Origin: Rallus limicola | Taxonomy: Eukaryota; Chordata; Aves; Gruiformes; Rallidae | Reading direction: 5' to 3' | Length of the DNA stretch: 64,000 bases | NCBI GenBank assembly: GCA_022605955.1 | Contig: JAKCOZ010000032.1 | Span: 4,402,001-4,466,000 of the forward strand | Part shown: positions 18,893 to 33,472 of the stretch, one piece after another | Layout of the letters: each line of letters starts with the position of its first letter | Position numbering within the stretch: the stretch's first letter is position 1 | Position numbers and translations under genes: made by a program | The notes under the pieces: model-generated | What the model was told of the DNA's origin: nothing | What the model saw: the letters and a program-made list of their open reading frames with translations, nothing else | Databases searched by the model: none

Positions 18893-20670
18893 CAAAATTA
18901 GCTTAATCCTTTCTGTGTTGCCTCAAGTGCTGTTGTAGAATAGTTGGTAGGAGCCTTTGAAGAGCAGGTGAGATGACTTCCTTGCATACTTACCAGTGGA
19001 AGATTACCTTTGACTCAAACATGATCAGAACGACTCAGCTCATAAGCCTTCAAAATAAGGTTGCTTTGTAAAGAGAACCTTAGTGATAAAGGAGTCCAGG
19101 CAGCCCTGTGTGCCTAGTTGGGCTCTGACACTGCTGGCTTATCATGGCTGGCTTGACATTCCCTGCTGATACAGGGAAGCATGTCATCTGCAGCACCTGT
19201 GGGGGTTTGGCAGGGAGGGGAGCAGATGCTTATTTTCTAGGCTGAAAACTCACATCCTGAGTGTTTAAGAGGTTGGTTTTGGTGGGGGTTTGGCAGGAGG
19301 ATTTTGCCTATCTTCCCTTTTGGAGGAGATTCCCGTTTTGGGAGAGACGTGGGAAACGGGGGTTTCTTGGTCTCCTTCAGGTCTCAAAGGTCAAACCAGG
19401 CTTTTGTCAAACTGTAACTTCTTTCTGTCAGCTTTAGTGAAGAACTTCAGCCCCCAAACGTTAACTGTTTGCAAGTGGGTTTTAAGTACAAACTGTTTTG
19501 ATGTCTTAAATGACAGCTGCTAAATAAATACCATGTACACTGGTGTTTAGAAAACAACAGTGTGGGGTGTGAAGAAAAAAATAACTCTGGCATTAGTGTT
19601 AAATATCAACTCACCACCATGCTTTTAGGTTTTCACCTAAAAGGGTATGAAAAGGACTGTAATTTTCATATGAATTGCTTGGTTTCTTTTTCAGTGAAGA
19701 AGTTGTTTGAGCAGTAAGCAGAGGGTGAGAAGGTGATGTTTATAGCCACTGAGGTTGCCTGTTACTGTCTTATCTGTGTAAGGCTTCTTGAATTGGTACT
19801 TGGAAAAGCAGTAGAAACTGCTGGAGTGCAAGGCTCTCTTATTTTGATCAGCCAGCTTTAAATTAGAAAACATCTGCCATTTAATTTCAAGGCATTTGAA
19901 TATCTTTTATGCAGTGTATATGATTGGTGTGCTTCAAGGTGTGCACAGAAAGTAGGTGGAAGAGTGCTCAGGCAACACCTAGTTGGGAGACAGGCAAAGA
20001 TGACTGACTAGTGGGAAAGAATTTGTCAGTCTTAGCCACAAACTTTCCACTGTAGCTATTATTACTCTGGCTAGGTGAGCTGCTTAAGTGGCCTTGTGAA
20101 GCCTTGTCCCATCTTTAAGTGCCCGCAAAGTGCCAGTCAGTGACAGGAAGCAGCCTACAAGGGAAGAAAATGGCTGTCGTCTACTTACAGGTGTCCTAGG
20201 AAAGTGGGATGAGATGGAAATTGAGCGTTGACTGCCCATCAGCTGGCGAAGTGGGAGCATGGGCATCTTCTGTTGGTTTGGAAAATGTGCCTTGAGGAGT
20301 GTTGCTGCTGTGGAGCTGCTTCTAGACAAAGCTGCTGCTGGGATGCTTGTTCCTTCGAGTGCTGTAGATCATGACATTCACGGTAAATGGGTTGTTTTAA
20401 TACGTAATGAACAGGAGAGAAGTAAAACAGTTAATGTGACAGTAAAGTCAAACCAGCCATAAACTTGTTCCCAAAGGTTTTAAAAGCTTATAGTGGGAGG
20501 AGGGGGGAAAAAAAGACAAGTCTGAAGCTAAAATCAGAAGTTAAAGACAAAGACTGCTACCTGCTGGCTGTCTGATTGCCATGCCCTGCATTCATTACGT
20601 AGGTTTGGCTGGTAGGAAAGTCACAGGATCAGAGGTGAGCAGGGAAATGCCAGGGGTGCTTCCTCCCTTA

Positions 20671-20790
20671 GTCATGACTTAGGTGTGGAGCATCCTGCCT
20701 TCATCCTAGGGTGCTCCTTTGGGTAATGACCTAGCCTGGAGCACTACTTGGGAATCTCCTCCAGGTAGTGATGTAGCCTGTTGCAATCCT
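20671..20790. repeat. Degenerate tandem repeat, about three units
   Basis: Three related blocks begin at 20671 (GTCATGACTTAGG-TGGAGC), 20723 (GTAATGACCTAGCCTGGAGC) and 20765 (GTAGTGATGTAGCCTGTTGC), at spacings of 52 and 42 bases. This looks like an eroded minisatellite inside a MICU1 intron. Confidence 0.5.
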
Positions 20791-23700
20791 CCTACCAGGT
20801 AGGTGGGTGAGTGCTTGAACTGAATTACACATCACTGCCTGCAGTCCCACGGACCCCAAGGGTTTCAGTGAGTGGCGTTTGTCGGTAGGTTTGTGTGGCC
20901 AAGCAAATGCTGTCTGGGCCTCAGAATGAATATGGTCCTGTGTATGTGGCCTGAGATGTGAGGAGGACAGGAGATGCTCTGTATGCTCCAGTTACTGGTC
21001 ATAACTTTAGCAAGTAACTTGTTAATCCGTCTGCTATTTTATGGAGATAAAATACTGTAGAATATAAGTCATATGGAGCAATGAGGTATCTCTTGCATTT
21101 ATTTTTAAACCACTAATCTCCTGCAAGGCATCATTTTATGTATTACGTAGGGGGAAGTTTGATTTATTGTCAATAAAGTGTCAACTGAATTCTAGACAGG
21201 TTTTTGCTAGGTTGGGGAACACGAATGCCAGTTGTTTAGCTCCTGTAGGTTGTGTTCCTGAGGTCAGTAAAACTTCCTGATGTGGCTTTCCCAAGTAGGC
21301 AAGCTGTGCTTGAAGTGACATGCTCTTGCTGAGCTTGGAGCTGTGTGTCAGAATAAGCTGAAGAATGGCATTAAACTTGAAAACTAATTTTAAAAACTAT
21401 TATCTTTATATGCTCTCTGGAAGTCAGTGATATCTACTCCCTTCAGTCCTGTGTTTTGGTAGGATTTTTTCCTTCCCACTTCCTCTTCTGCCCAAGAGAG
21501 CTTGGCTCCAAGGCTGGATGGGCAGGGATGGTTGCTTCATCCCTGGTGCTTGCTTGGTACCCCAGCCCAAAAACAGCTAAGTCTCTGGTGGGAAGAGTAA
21601 GGGCTTGCAAAAGCCTGTTTTTAGATGCTTCAGCTCTTTGAAGAGTGGTGAGCTTTTGCTGAAAAAGGCATAGGAAGCCATGACTCAAGACAGGAGCTGT
21701 AACAGCACCTGGTACTCACAAGTCCTGGCTGGCACATTCTATGTGGTCTTAGGTAGCTCTTTGCCTGCAGGAATGTTTCCAGGAGCTTGGACCTACCTGG
21801 TGGTGACTTGCCCAGTTGTCCTCTAGCTCCTAGCCCTGGAGTTCCCTCTGCCCTGGGTTCTCTGGGTCAGTTTTGCATTGATTGTTTCCTTGGCGAAAGT
21901 GAGCATTTTGGGGCATCCAGGACTAAAAAGGAGCCATGGCATACCTTGTTAGTACCAGGTCTATGCAAGAAGGCTTGAAAGAAGTTAAAAAGCTTTGGGT
22001 CTCATTACAGCACACTGTAACAAAGACAAGTTGTACCCAAACCAGTCTTGCTCAGTCAAACCTCCCTGGTTAACCTCAACTCCCTCTGCATGAAAGACAT
22101 CTAAAGATCCATCACACTGCAGCAGCTCAAATACCTGAACACTTGGGAATGCCCTGGAAGGTGTTTGGGTAGGTTTTTTTTCTTGAAACTGTGAACGGGC
22201 TGTTGAAGCTCAGCCATAAGCAGCAGCTGTGTCCCTGCAACCTCTGTGTGCAGGAAGGTGTCACAAGAAAGGAGCTGCAAAGGACAGAGCAGATGTCTGG
22301 TGACTTGATCAGACTCTATAGCAAGAATCTTGAGTTTGGAACGGTTTGCTCATGTCTGGACTTCATGAGCAGCTGAGCACAAGCTGACTGGATTGTTAAA
22401 ATGCCCAGGGGATGATTTGTTATTGAGTTAAGTCTGTAAAATACGCATCTGATCTGCTGCAGAACCAGCAGTCTTGATCTGTGACAAGTGCTCACCCAGC
22501 CTGGGTGGCAGAGGGGGAGGACACCCTAGGCTTGTACAGACCCCTCAGCTTGCCCAAATATTCAGCTGGGATAACTCAGAAGGAAACTAGAGAACCTGAA
22601 TTGGCTTTCTCATTTGATCATGGGGACTTATTTCTGCCTTGTTCCTCATATGCATCTGCTGGAGAGGCCCTCGGGGAAGTGAGTAAGAAGGGGAGGTAAC
22701 TTGGTAGTTTTGTTCCAGATCCAGGAGAGTGAAGAGATATGGGGTGTTTTTCAGTGAAAAGCAAGGCTCATCTTGGAGCCTGGCATGCCAGATACAAGAT
22801 CCCAGGAATCTCACTAAGAAGGAGCCAGTGAGATGTGGAGTTATGTGCATGGTCATCAGAAGACAGGAATAATTTGATTTCCAGTATAGATGAGGAGCTG
22901 GTTGGCTAATGTATTGTGAATGAATGCACATCTCAGAGACCAACTGGTCTGTGAGTGATTGGAGAGAGAGATGAGAGGCAAGCATGCACTTGGACAAAAT
23001 AGTTCTGGACTTGAACACAAACCTGCTAGTGTTTCCCCCTGTGAAATCTGGGGCAGCTCGCTGCTTGCAGATGACACGTTGAATTCAGGGAAAATCCTGT
23101 GTAAATCAGGAGCAGAGTTGCAACTCTGTAGGGGAGAACTGTCCAGTGTTTTCTCCTCCTATAACATAGCACATTGCTCATGCAGTTGCCAGGCTCTTCA
23201 GGCTTTGTAATTAGCCCTTTTACCTACCTGCTTGTGAGAGAGTCTGTGTTATGTATCAGATGAGGAGAAAGGAAAAGCAGATGAGTAAATGTAACTCAAA
23301 CAACATGAAAAAATCTGACAGAGATACACAGGCTGGAGGGAGTTGAAAAGGTTTTTCCATCACAGTGGAAAACTGCTGGCATCCCAGGGGAAATCATGAT
23401 GGTTTCTAATTCGTCTCAACTGTGTTCTTGGCATAAAAGTTGTTCTTCTGGAAGCTCAGTCCTTAAATATTATTTTTTTTAAAAAAACTGCTGTCTATAA
23501 TCCACTGCCTGTGGCTTTTTATTTTACAGGATAACATGAAGAGCTTAGTAATTGGTTAGATGTTTATCAAGTGGGGTAATTAGTGAGCTTTGATGCTTAG
23601 CAGGCGTGTATGTTTTTGTTAGTCAATAGAAATTTAATAAGCATTTGACTTTGTGTTTGATTGGAGCTGAACAATGTAACAGGTTATTCTGTGGGATTTT

Positions 23701-26200
23701 TTTTCCTTGACATGACGAACTCCTTCCCCATTGAGACATCCTCCCCAGCCCAAAATAGTGAAGTGACCACAGAGAATATGGAGGTTCTGTTGAACACCCT
23801 CTTCTCCCTGTTGTGGCAGTCAATGAGCGTAAAGCATTCTGATTTATTTGGCAGCACTTTTATTTTTGGAGTGCTGTGAAAATACCATGATGTTAAAGAG
23901 TGGGGGCCTCATTCCTACTTAGGGGTGAAGCGTTGGGGCATCGGTTTTATCTGATATAACACTCATAGTGGTGCCCCTTGTTCAGCTCCTCCCCAGCAGT
24001 GCTGCTGTTTTTTGGCCCCACAATCATACTTCAGGTGGTATTGGAATTTGTAGGAGGGATAATGGAGTGGTACTTGGCTGGCTGGGTAAAAGGGGCTCTG
24101 ATAATCCTCATGTCTAGCGAAAGGTGAGGTGCTCTACAGTGCTTCATGTGAAGAAAAGGTGTGTTCTGGGGCAGATGGTGGCCACAGCCCTGGGCTTGGT
24201 GGAGCAGAAGGAAGCCCAGGTGCTTGGAGGGGGCCTTGTGAAGCGGCCAGGTATCCTCCTGAAACCATTTCTGGATTTCATTGCTGTCTCTCTTGGGGGA
24301 AATCCTTTAATCCATTTCTGGGAGAAGAGTATTTCAGCCCCTGCTTTCCAATGAAAGGTGGAAAAGCTCTTTTTTTTACTCTTAAACATGCCTATTAAAT
24401 TGTGTTCCTGCAGCTCGACAGCAATAGCCTGGCCAGGGGTTGTTTGTTTTATGAGTGTATCGCTTATGGGCAATCCTGCAGTAGCTTTAACTTAGCACGC
24501 TGCCTTTTAAAGAACAGAGATGTAATAACTAGCATTCTTTCCTTGTTCAGGTGTGGTTGTCCTCTTTCATGCAGTATTTCCATGAGCTCTCCAGCCTACG
24601 CTGACACTGAATTCCTATTGTAAAATCTTGGAGGAAAAGCCTTTTGGGTTTTTTTTTAAATAGAATATAAAGAAAATATGGGCAACAGGCAACTCTTGAT
24701 TCTTGGTTTCCTTTTGTCAACTTTTAAGATAAATAACCACATAGCTAAGGCCATAACGACAGAAGTGAACTGTATTAGGGGAAAAAACTGTATTGAGTTA
24801 AAAGCATGTCCCTTAACCTGTAAATGCCCCTCTTCAGGTTTTAAATTAGCTGCTTGTGTTGGGAGCTATGGTGAGGGGGGTTTGTAGCAGGACTGAAGTG
24901 TGCAGCTTCAATCATGAGGCAGAGCAGAGGGGATATTGCTCTGCGTGGCTGGGTGAGTGTCAAACACTGATGTGAAGCGATACGCTTGTGCTTGTGATAG
25001 ATAACGCTGTCTTCAGGACTGTTTGGGAACCAGCAGCGCAAGGGGCAGTCTATTGTGCTGAGCTTCCATAGAAATGTCTCTCCCTGATCCTGGAGACATA
25101 ACTGAAATGGTGTGTTGGCTTCTTGTCTGATGTGGCTGTGTGGAAGGAGGCTGAGGCGGGATGAGTAATGGTAACAACAGTTCTGTAACTGTGACCGTGG
25201 TGGAAGCAGTTTCTTCAGCAAATCATGAAATGATCGAGGACAGACCTGGCAGCTTATACCCCTGGCATGGGGGTTTGGATGCAGCTAGAGAAAAGTAAGT
25301 TAAGGTCCATCACTCTGTCCCTTGCAGGGACACTCTCGGGTTACCCAGATACTTTAGTCTTTCATTGCCGATTCCTTACATGCTATAGCGAAACTTATTT
25401 CACCAGTACAATTTTTGTCCAGGTGTCTTCACTGTTACTGTCACTGCAGTGGTACTTTTCAGTCTCCAATCCACCCATAGCCTCCATCACCTCCCAGTTG
25501 CCCATGTTGTGTTAGGTCTGTCAAGAGCACGGAGTGTGTAACACTAGCCTCTCCCTTTAGTACAGGTACTAGTATTCTGCTGGTTTAGGTGGTGTTCAGC
25601 TGACTTTAATAAATTTGCTATACATATCTACAGATATGTGTGTAAACTATTATATAAATATATATAAAAAGAAAACAGCTGTTGGTTCATCCTTTTGTGC
25701 TGTTTATCTATGTGAGCATGTTTAGGATCTCCTGTAAAACCCATTTGCTTTCCCAATAGTCATCTCCAGGGTGGTGGGTGTACCATTAAGACATACTTTC
25801 ACTTGCTATTTTTAACCCATGCCCTTTTTCAGCTTTCTGTGAGTATGTGTGCAGCATCAGGCTGTCAGGGTTAGGATGTCTTACTGCACTATCTCCTCGC
25901 GTGGGAGCAAGGAGGTGTGCTTGAGAAATGACTTCATTATGACACGTGGGGATAAGCTAAGCTCATCTTGGGTGGTCAGCATCCAGATGGATGGTCAGGG
26001 GTGAGCTCTGACCTGATAAAGTGTCTCTGGTAAAAATAAATACCTTGGTTAAATGACTGTTGTGTCCAAATGTGGCTATATTTACTGTGCTGCCTTTATA
26101 ACCATGGCTTTGAGGAGGACAGAATACAGAGGAGGATGATTGAAGTCTGAGAATGTGTATGAATATACAATTTTCACTCTGTCAGACGGGCAGAATATTG

Positions 26201-26247
26201 AGAAGGTGCTTTCTGGGTTAAATATTCAGAAACCCAGAAAGCCTTCT
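26201..26247. repeat. 17-bp inverted repeat hairpin with 2-nt bulge
   Basis: AGAAGG at 26201-26206 pairs with CCTTCT at 26242-26247, a TG bulge sits at 26207-26208, and the 11-bp block 26209-26219 pairs perfectly with 26231-26241. The loop is 11 nt (26220-26230). It would form a compact intronic stem-loop in the MICU1 pre-mRNA; no function is evident. Confidence 0.75.
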
Positions 26248-27374
26248 GACCATTGCCTTGACCTTTGCAATTGAAATTTGAACATGACAGAGCAGCTTCA
26301 GCTCAGAAAGGTTGAGGAGGCCACCATGGAGCAATTAATAACTCCATTTTCTGCACCATAACAGTTATGATCCTGTAGACGTTTTATTATCCTCCCTCAT
26401 GAGCAAATGACAAGCAGGCACATGAGAAGCTTTATTTTGAATTTTCCATCTTATTTTCTAATGGATACTGAAATGAAGCTGTGATAATTATGAGCAGTGG
26501 GAGAGAATGCATGGGACCTAGCTCTGCCATGGGGGTTGTATTTGGAGAACTTACTCAGGCTGTGCACTCCCAAATGACTGGAAACACTTGGCTTGATCCC
26601 TTCTCAGGCTTCATCTTCCCAACTTTGGATTGCAAAGCTCAGATAATTCATCTCCCTTCATATTTTCCTCATCTTGTTTGTGCATTCATCAGTGTAGATG
26701 CAGCCTGCCCGGCACTGAAGGTTGGATTGAGAGCTCTGCACCTTAACTCTGCAAATGCAGGGACTGACTTCCACCTGCCCCCCACCACCCCTTTTTAAGA
26801 TGGGAAAAACACTTTCTTGATGGTATGAGAGCTGGAATTTACTGGTACAAATAACTCTACTCCCTTATTTCTCCAGTATCTCCCTCCTTTCTCAAGCACA
26901 TGCCTTATAAATGCAGCAACAACTTATTTCCTTTAAAACCTACTTCCGAGCAGTTTTATACTAAAATATGAACAGGGTTTGGATTTACTTGGTAATGGTT
27001 AAATTATAGGAATAATTCTTTGCTTTCCCCTTTGCGAGCCATTCAAAAGGTGTTCATAAAACTCCTAGTGTTTTTAATAACATGAGTTCACATGGAGCAT
27101 CACAGGTGAAATGTTTGTCTGGTAACAGTGCAGAGATCTTCTGCTTTGGGGTGGGTATCCCAGGCTCTTGAGAAGAGCTGGGAGCTGTTTTCTGTCCCTG
27201 TTGGAATGAGGTTTTTTCTGATGCTGTGAGTTTGGGGTTTTTCATGGTTGGAATGCAAAGTAAAAAATGCATGAAGGCAAAAAGAAAAAATAATTCATTT
27301 TGTCCTTACACTATTACTTCTACACTTCTAAGCATCTGTTTTGTAAAGTATCTTTTCTTTTTCTTCTCTTTCAG

Positions 27375-27418
27375 ACCTGGGCCTGGATCAGTTTATAGTG
27401 AAACGCTATGATGGGAAG
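27375..27418 (+). CDS. MICU1: MICU1 short N-lobe exon (human exon 5 equivalent, residues ~165-179)
   Basis: This 44-nt exon has acceptor TTCTCTTTCAG and donor AAG|GTGAGC. The first two bases complete an Asn codon (His165 in human). It then reads LGLDQFIVKRYDGK, matching human LGLDQYIIKRFDGK with conservative changes only. It ends exactly on a codon boundary, so phase 0 is available for an inserted cassette. That matters because the next cassette, at 33552, is a 12-nt alternative microexon. The exon forms part of the N-lobe preceding EF-hand 1. Confidence 0.97.
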
Positions 27419-30400
27419 GTGAGCACATCAGACTAATAAACATCTGTTATTCAATGGCTTTTTAAACCTAGAGTCTTTTAGTTATTACCTCTGTGTGGGT
27501 GTAAACTAGATTAAATTGTTGAAGTACTTTCCTAGAGCTGTCTGTTGGCTGGCAGCACTGCAGTGGTTTTATTGTAATGACAGAAAAAAATATTTACTAC
27601 TTGAAGGGGCCTTATTTTAATGTTTCCAGACAAAATATTACCTAGCCTTATATATTGGTAGGCCTGGAAATTCTGGGTTGTAAATACATCTCTTGGCTGT
27701 TTCTTTGACGGTGTGAGTGCCCCACAAGTTAGACTGTTCCATGGGAAGCTCACTTGACCTCTCCCTTCTAGACTCATCTCCAGGTTCCTCAAGGAAGGAG
27801 ATACTTCTATTAGCATCCTGAGCATGTTTTTCCCCTTCCCCTACCAAACAGCTGTACTCTGGTCCCCTCTTGAGCCCTAGATCCTCCCTCCAGCGATGCA
27901 CGACTGTTCTGGATGTTTGTGCTGTCACGATACGTGTTGGTAAAATGTTGAGCATGTTCTGATCCAGTTTTGTCTGCCTGCGTTAAGTGGAGCCACATAA
28001 CATCCAACTTGTTGCTAGGGGAATTGGGAGATGCAGTTTACCACAAGGTAAATCCCAGAGTAACGGAGGAGTGTGGTAAGAGCAGCTCTGGCCTTGGGAC
28101 TAGCAGCTCATACTGACTCCTTGATGCAGATAACTGCAGGTTAGCTCATTTTCCATCATCTCACCATTGGCACATAACGGTATTCTGGCTTTTTAGTGAT
28201 GTTTCCATTTAATCTTTGCCATCAGAGAATAAAGCTGCTATTTGTGGGGTTTTTTTCTAAAGAGGAGTCAGTATCTGATACCCTCAGTGCTGGGTGATGT
28301 ACCTGACACAGTGTCTGGCATTTCCAGAAAGCCTCAACACTTGTGGGAAGTGGGGTTGGAGGGGGGAGAAGATACTTGAAGCTTACATCAACACAATGTG
28401 GGCTGACCACGTGCAGTTTCCCCATCTAGTTTGTGTTCAGTAGGAAAAGGTGATCAAATACCTGGGGTCCCTGTCATCAGCAGTGTACAAGCATGCAGGT
28501 TACCCAGGCAGCAGAGGAAGATGAGGGTTCAGAGCAGGCAGTCAGCAGGTAGTGTTTTGGCAGTTAGTTTTGACGTGTGAAACTACGAAGTGTGTTGGGA
28601 ACACTTGTTTCCTTCTCTTCCTGCCACAAACCCAGTGTCTGCTTTCATGATTTCAGAAACAAAAAAACCACCAAAGAGAAGATAAGTACATAGATTCACT
28701 GCAAAGTATCAAATGCTTCTCCCTCTGGTTTATGACAGTCTATTTTGCATCTGCTCACTTTCATAGCTTTATCTTGTCAAGCTGTCCCACTCCTCCCCTA
28801 GGCTCTGCATAAACAACATGTTGTTTTAGGGAAGAAATGCCCAATCCCTTGCTACTCCACTAAATTGTTCTGCTGTTCCTGAGCACTCTGCAGTTGGTTC
28901 CTGTCACATCGGATAAGAGATCTAAAAGCCATCCCCTGTCCTGAGCTCAACTTCTCTCTCTGCCCCTCAGTGCTGAGGGCTTGAGTTGTCACCACACAGG
29001 GATGTTGAAAACCCACAGTCCATATTTGAGGTATCATCCTCAACTGTGCAGCATTATCTGTGCTCCTACCATGCTGCCGTTCAGTGTGGGGAGCATCTGT
29101 GCTGGCTGAAGAGTGAGAAGACAGTCTTTGCCTTCTGCACTAACCACCTTTAGCTCTGGCCCAGAGCAGAGTGAAGTTGCTTTTCATGTCACATCCAGAT
29201 GTCGGTACGGCACTTGAGTGCTGTGGCTTGCATAGCCTGAAAGGGGAGGCAGCAGCTTTAGAACACTGCAGTGGACTCTTCTTCATTGTTACCTTCTCCC
29301 GGGACCTGTTTTTTCTGCAGTCTTAACACCCTAGAAGCAGTTTGCTCTGTTGAAAATGAAAAAATAAGATGTTCTGGTTTGCTTGGCTGTCTGCATAAAG
29401 ACACCTAGGGACTGGCTAGCTCTGCCTGTGGGTGTTAGGGGAGTGCTGATGTTCTGGGGAGAAGGTATTTGAGGAGAGTGTGAAATAAGTTGGCCTTGGC
29501 TCTCTTTTTGTAATGAAAGAAGCTGATGGTAGATTGATCAGTCTGATAGCATCTTGTTCTCATTTTATTGCTCTGTCTTTAGATACTCAAGCAGCAGTTG
29601 AGGTGCTGTGGAGCTGACCGTACTCATTTGTGTTTCACTTGCCTAGCAGCACCTGAGGGATAAAACCTTTCTGCATCTCTTCTCCTCCTTGCCTGTTTCC
29701 ATTTCTTTATTATCCCTCTTGGCTCATCAAAGCGTCCTCTGCCTGGAGGTGACTTTTCCCTTTGTAATGCTGGTGGAACTGATGAGCTCAAGCTGGAGGA
29801 TCAGAGTTCTACTGTTCCCCAAAGCAGCTGTACTAATGTCAGGCCTGGGGCTTCTGGTACAGGTGCTCAAGAAGTAACAGCCTTGTTCACTGGAAGTTTC
29901 CTACTGGCTTTGAAGGGAGAAGGAGTCTTCAGTTGGACACAAGCTGTGGTAATAAGTACTGTCTGCTGGCTGGGTGCTGGCTAGAGAGTAGGAAAGAGCA
30001 GAGGTGGGTACCCCAGGGGTGGGCATGCAGGTAGTCATTTACACATTCAGCTAAAAGAACAGAATGAGTTGTGTAGCCAGTTGCAGTTCAATTACATTCT
30101 ACAGGGTGATGTTTGAAGTATTGCAGTGAGTTTTGAGCATGTGTGCTTGAGCTTTAAGGGCTGCAGCATTATTAAGCAGAGTTGAGCTGATTTTTTCACA
30201 GAAGTGATTTTATTTATGTAAAACTACCTTAAAGACTATTAATTCTGTTGTGTGGTGATTGGGACAGGTCTTGCCAGAGGGATTATGGAGTCATGTGCCT
30301 CTGTATTGTAATGGGGCGAGGTTTCTGCAGCATCTTGCTGAGCATGGAAGTGCATGCTATGGTGAGAAGACCATTCCCACTTTTCTGTCCTCTTCCTGTC

Positions 30401-33400
30401 CTTCCTTCTTCCTAGGGCTAATTCATAGAGTTGATGGAGAGGGAGGTAAATGTTACTGGTTTTTTAATGGAAGCAATGCTCCTGTAATTTGAGCCTAACC
30501 CGTGGTTGGATCTGTTTGCCAACATGAACTCCTACTTTTCTTTGAGCTGCTCCTGGGCTGAGTGAACAGGGAGGCAAGCTCTGCTCCTGGCTCTGTTTCT
30601 AAGCATGGGGTTTCTACCCCAGGGAAGCATGCTCTGGAAAGCAGAGGGAGAGAGGGATTGATTGCTACTTGTTCAGAGTAGAAAAAATGATAGAATTAAT
30701 CAGCCTGCAGATGTTTTGGAGTGTTCTTACTGAGCCTGAACAAAAGGCTGATGTGAGAGTAGATGCAATCTAACACATAGGTGTGAAGGGGTCTAACCAC
30801 ATTTGTTCTCGATTTCCACCATGTCCTTTCAATCCTCTTGCATTTTGGCAGTGGGAAAGCAAATGCTTTTTTTTAACCCATCTGTAGGACAAATACCTCA
30901 CATTGTCCCTTCTCTTGTCCTACCGTTGTGCAAGGCATGCTTCTGGTTAGGAGGAGCCTGCTGTTCCCTGCTGCACTGTGAGCGCTGGGGTTAAGAAGGG
31001 GCCGCTTTTTGGGAGTGATGTGGAGATGTTCTTCGTGCATCTGGCTTGCAGACTGAGGTGTTGTGCTGTCTCATCGCTCGCTGCCTGCATCTTGCTTAGC
31101 AAGGTGATAGCGACGATTAAGCTCTAAGTAGAAGCGTGTGCCTTGGCACACGTCATGGGGCATAAGCTTCATTAATGTTACATAAGTTGTAATACAGATT
31201 TTGTTTAAAGCTTGTCTGTTTTCATGCTCTCTCTAGTTGCTTGACGGGGTTTGGTGGGTTTTTTTGACAAGTTGACTCTCAAAGGAACAACAAAAAAGAA
31301 ACAATGCAGTTAGCGGTGCTCCTGTGAAGAGTGAGCTGCACATCCACCCTGTTCAGCAATAAATTGGGTCCTGTCACCTGTGTCCTTCACTGCAAGCCCC
31401 CATCCTGGTGAGCTAGCCCAGGGATGCTCCTGGGGCTGAGCTTTCTGTAGCACAGCCAGGTGGAGAGGCATCAGCAGAAGCAGAAAGTGGATGTGTATGG
31501 CACAGATCTCTCTTTGTGCAGTTGGGTGCTTGCACCAAAGGTAAGATGTGCTTTTAAGAGACCTTTAGCCTATCCAGGAGGAAAAAACCCACTCTGGATG
31601 GCTTATTAGTTGAATACAGAGTACACTTCACTTGCTGCTGTTCTCCTGTGGGGAAAATTTCTTGCTGCTGCTCAAGATGAACAAAAGCCTTCGAGCTGCC
31701 AGCAACAGCTTACCCTCCTGCTACTATTGCTGCAGTAAGTAATTATGGAGGCTTTCAATGCCCTCTAATTAAATTTGTTAATTAAGTATTTCTTGTCAAC
31801 TTCTATATTTACATGTCTAGATGTTTGGGGATGCAGAGCAATAGCAAAAAGAAGGAAAATACTTCAGGTGGTTTCTGTAAAGGTCAGAAAAAAATCTGAA
31901 ACCTGCTTCCACTGTACAGCACAGGCTTGTATCGTGGGGCAGGGCAGTGACTAGCTTAAACTGCACGTACCTGTCAAAGCCACATACCTGGAGGCACGTG
32001 TCCATTAAAAGAAGAGCTGCTGGGAGTCAGATGGAAGATTTCTTGCCAAATGATATTAAAGAGCTTCTTGGGAGCAGAGGAACCTGAAAAAATGTACTCA
32101 GGAATGATCCCTGTGAAAATAATTGGAGGGAGATGGACCATCCTTCTCTGGTGGGTTGAAGGCTTTGCTACCAGGCTTGAAAGAGGGAGTGAAAAAGAGT
32201 TTTATTACTCTGAATTTCTGGGGTCCTTTGCTTTGTGAGCTACAGCTGGAGCATGAGACTTTCACCAGAGTGGTGTAAGCTACTGTAGACCTGAGCTCAC
32301 AGTGAGTGAGACAAGACTGAAGTCCTGCTGTCTTTCAGGAGCCAAACATTGGGGAAGAGCTCTGTGCTCCTGCCGTGCTCGAGTGCCTCCACAGCCTGCC
32401 TTCAGAAGGATGTGACTCTAAATGATTCCTTAGGTAAAGTGAGCTGTTGTGATCAGTCCACAGCACTATAAAGTGCATGTGTTGTTTGTTTACTGAGCCA
32501 GTTAACAAAGAAGGATACTGGCTACTTTCTGTAGCTTAGATGTTCTGAAAACAGGTGGGGAGACATAAATTAGTCCCCAGTGTGAGCAGTTTGAGCTGTC
32601 GAGTCTAGGTGATGGCAGATACCTCGAAGCATTTGGCTCTCCTGGTCCATAATCAGTGTAAAACATCACTGTCCATTTTCTGATTTCCTGCTTTTACATC
32701 CCTTCCCCTTCTGATCCTAGCACAGGTAGTATTTATGTGGTAACCAGGAGGCATCTTCTTACATAGATAATGACCTTCCCCTTGCTTACATGGAAGCTCC
32801 TCTGCAGTCCCCAAAGTGTCACAGCTAACTGGTGGGAGACAGCTCTTGCCTGTGACTTTGTGGAAGCAAGTAGAGGTGTTGTTTATTGCAGAGAAGCAGC
32901 AAATCTGAGCTCAGCCAGTTTTTATTTTCTCAATTTTCTGTCCGTGTTTGTGGCTTTCTTAGCTTGCTAGCTTTTTCCTCACGGCCAAATCTGTTCATCC
33001 CATCTCATTTTGTTAGTGGTTTTGAGTGAGTTTTTTGTATTCCTCACTGCTGTTCCTTGTTGTGTTTACACTGACCTGCAAATTCTTCTTTTGGCTTGTT
33101 TATAATACAATCATAGTTCATTAAAGAAAATACTTAACTGCTTCTAACACAGGTAAGCGCATGGTGCACAAACATCTCTGGACTTATGGGTTGCTTTAAG
33201 TCCATGTACAGAACATGCTTAGTCCTTTCCTACCTCCTCTACCCAATGTTCGTGGTGTATTTCAGTTTGGCCAGAGCTCTGCTTGCTGTTACCTTTTTTG
33301 TACCACTAATTTTGATGCTCATTTTCACAGGGCTCCTTGGGCAGATACTACTAAAAAGCTCTCTTTTCTGTATGTTGTCTTGTTATTCTTGTTTCTAGGT

Positions 33401-33472
33401 ACTTGGAGGGCATTTCTTCCAGCTACTAATATCTCTGATCCTTGTGTCTTTATTCTAATTATGGTCTGGTTT

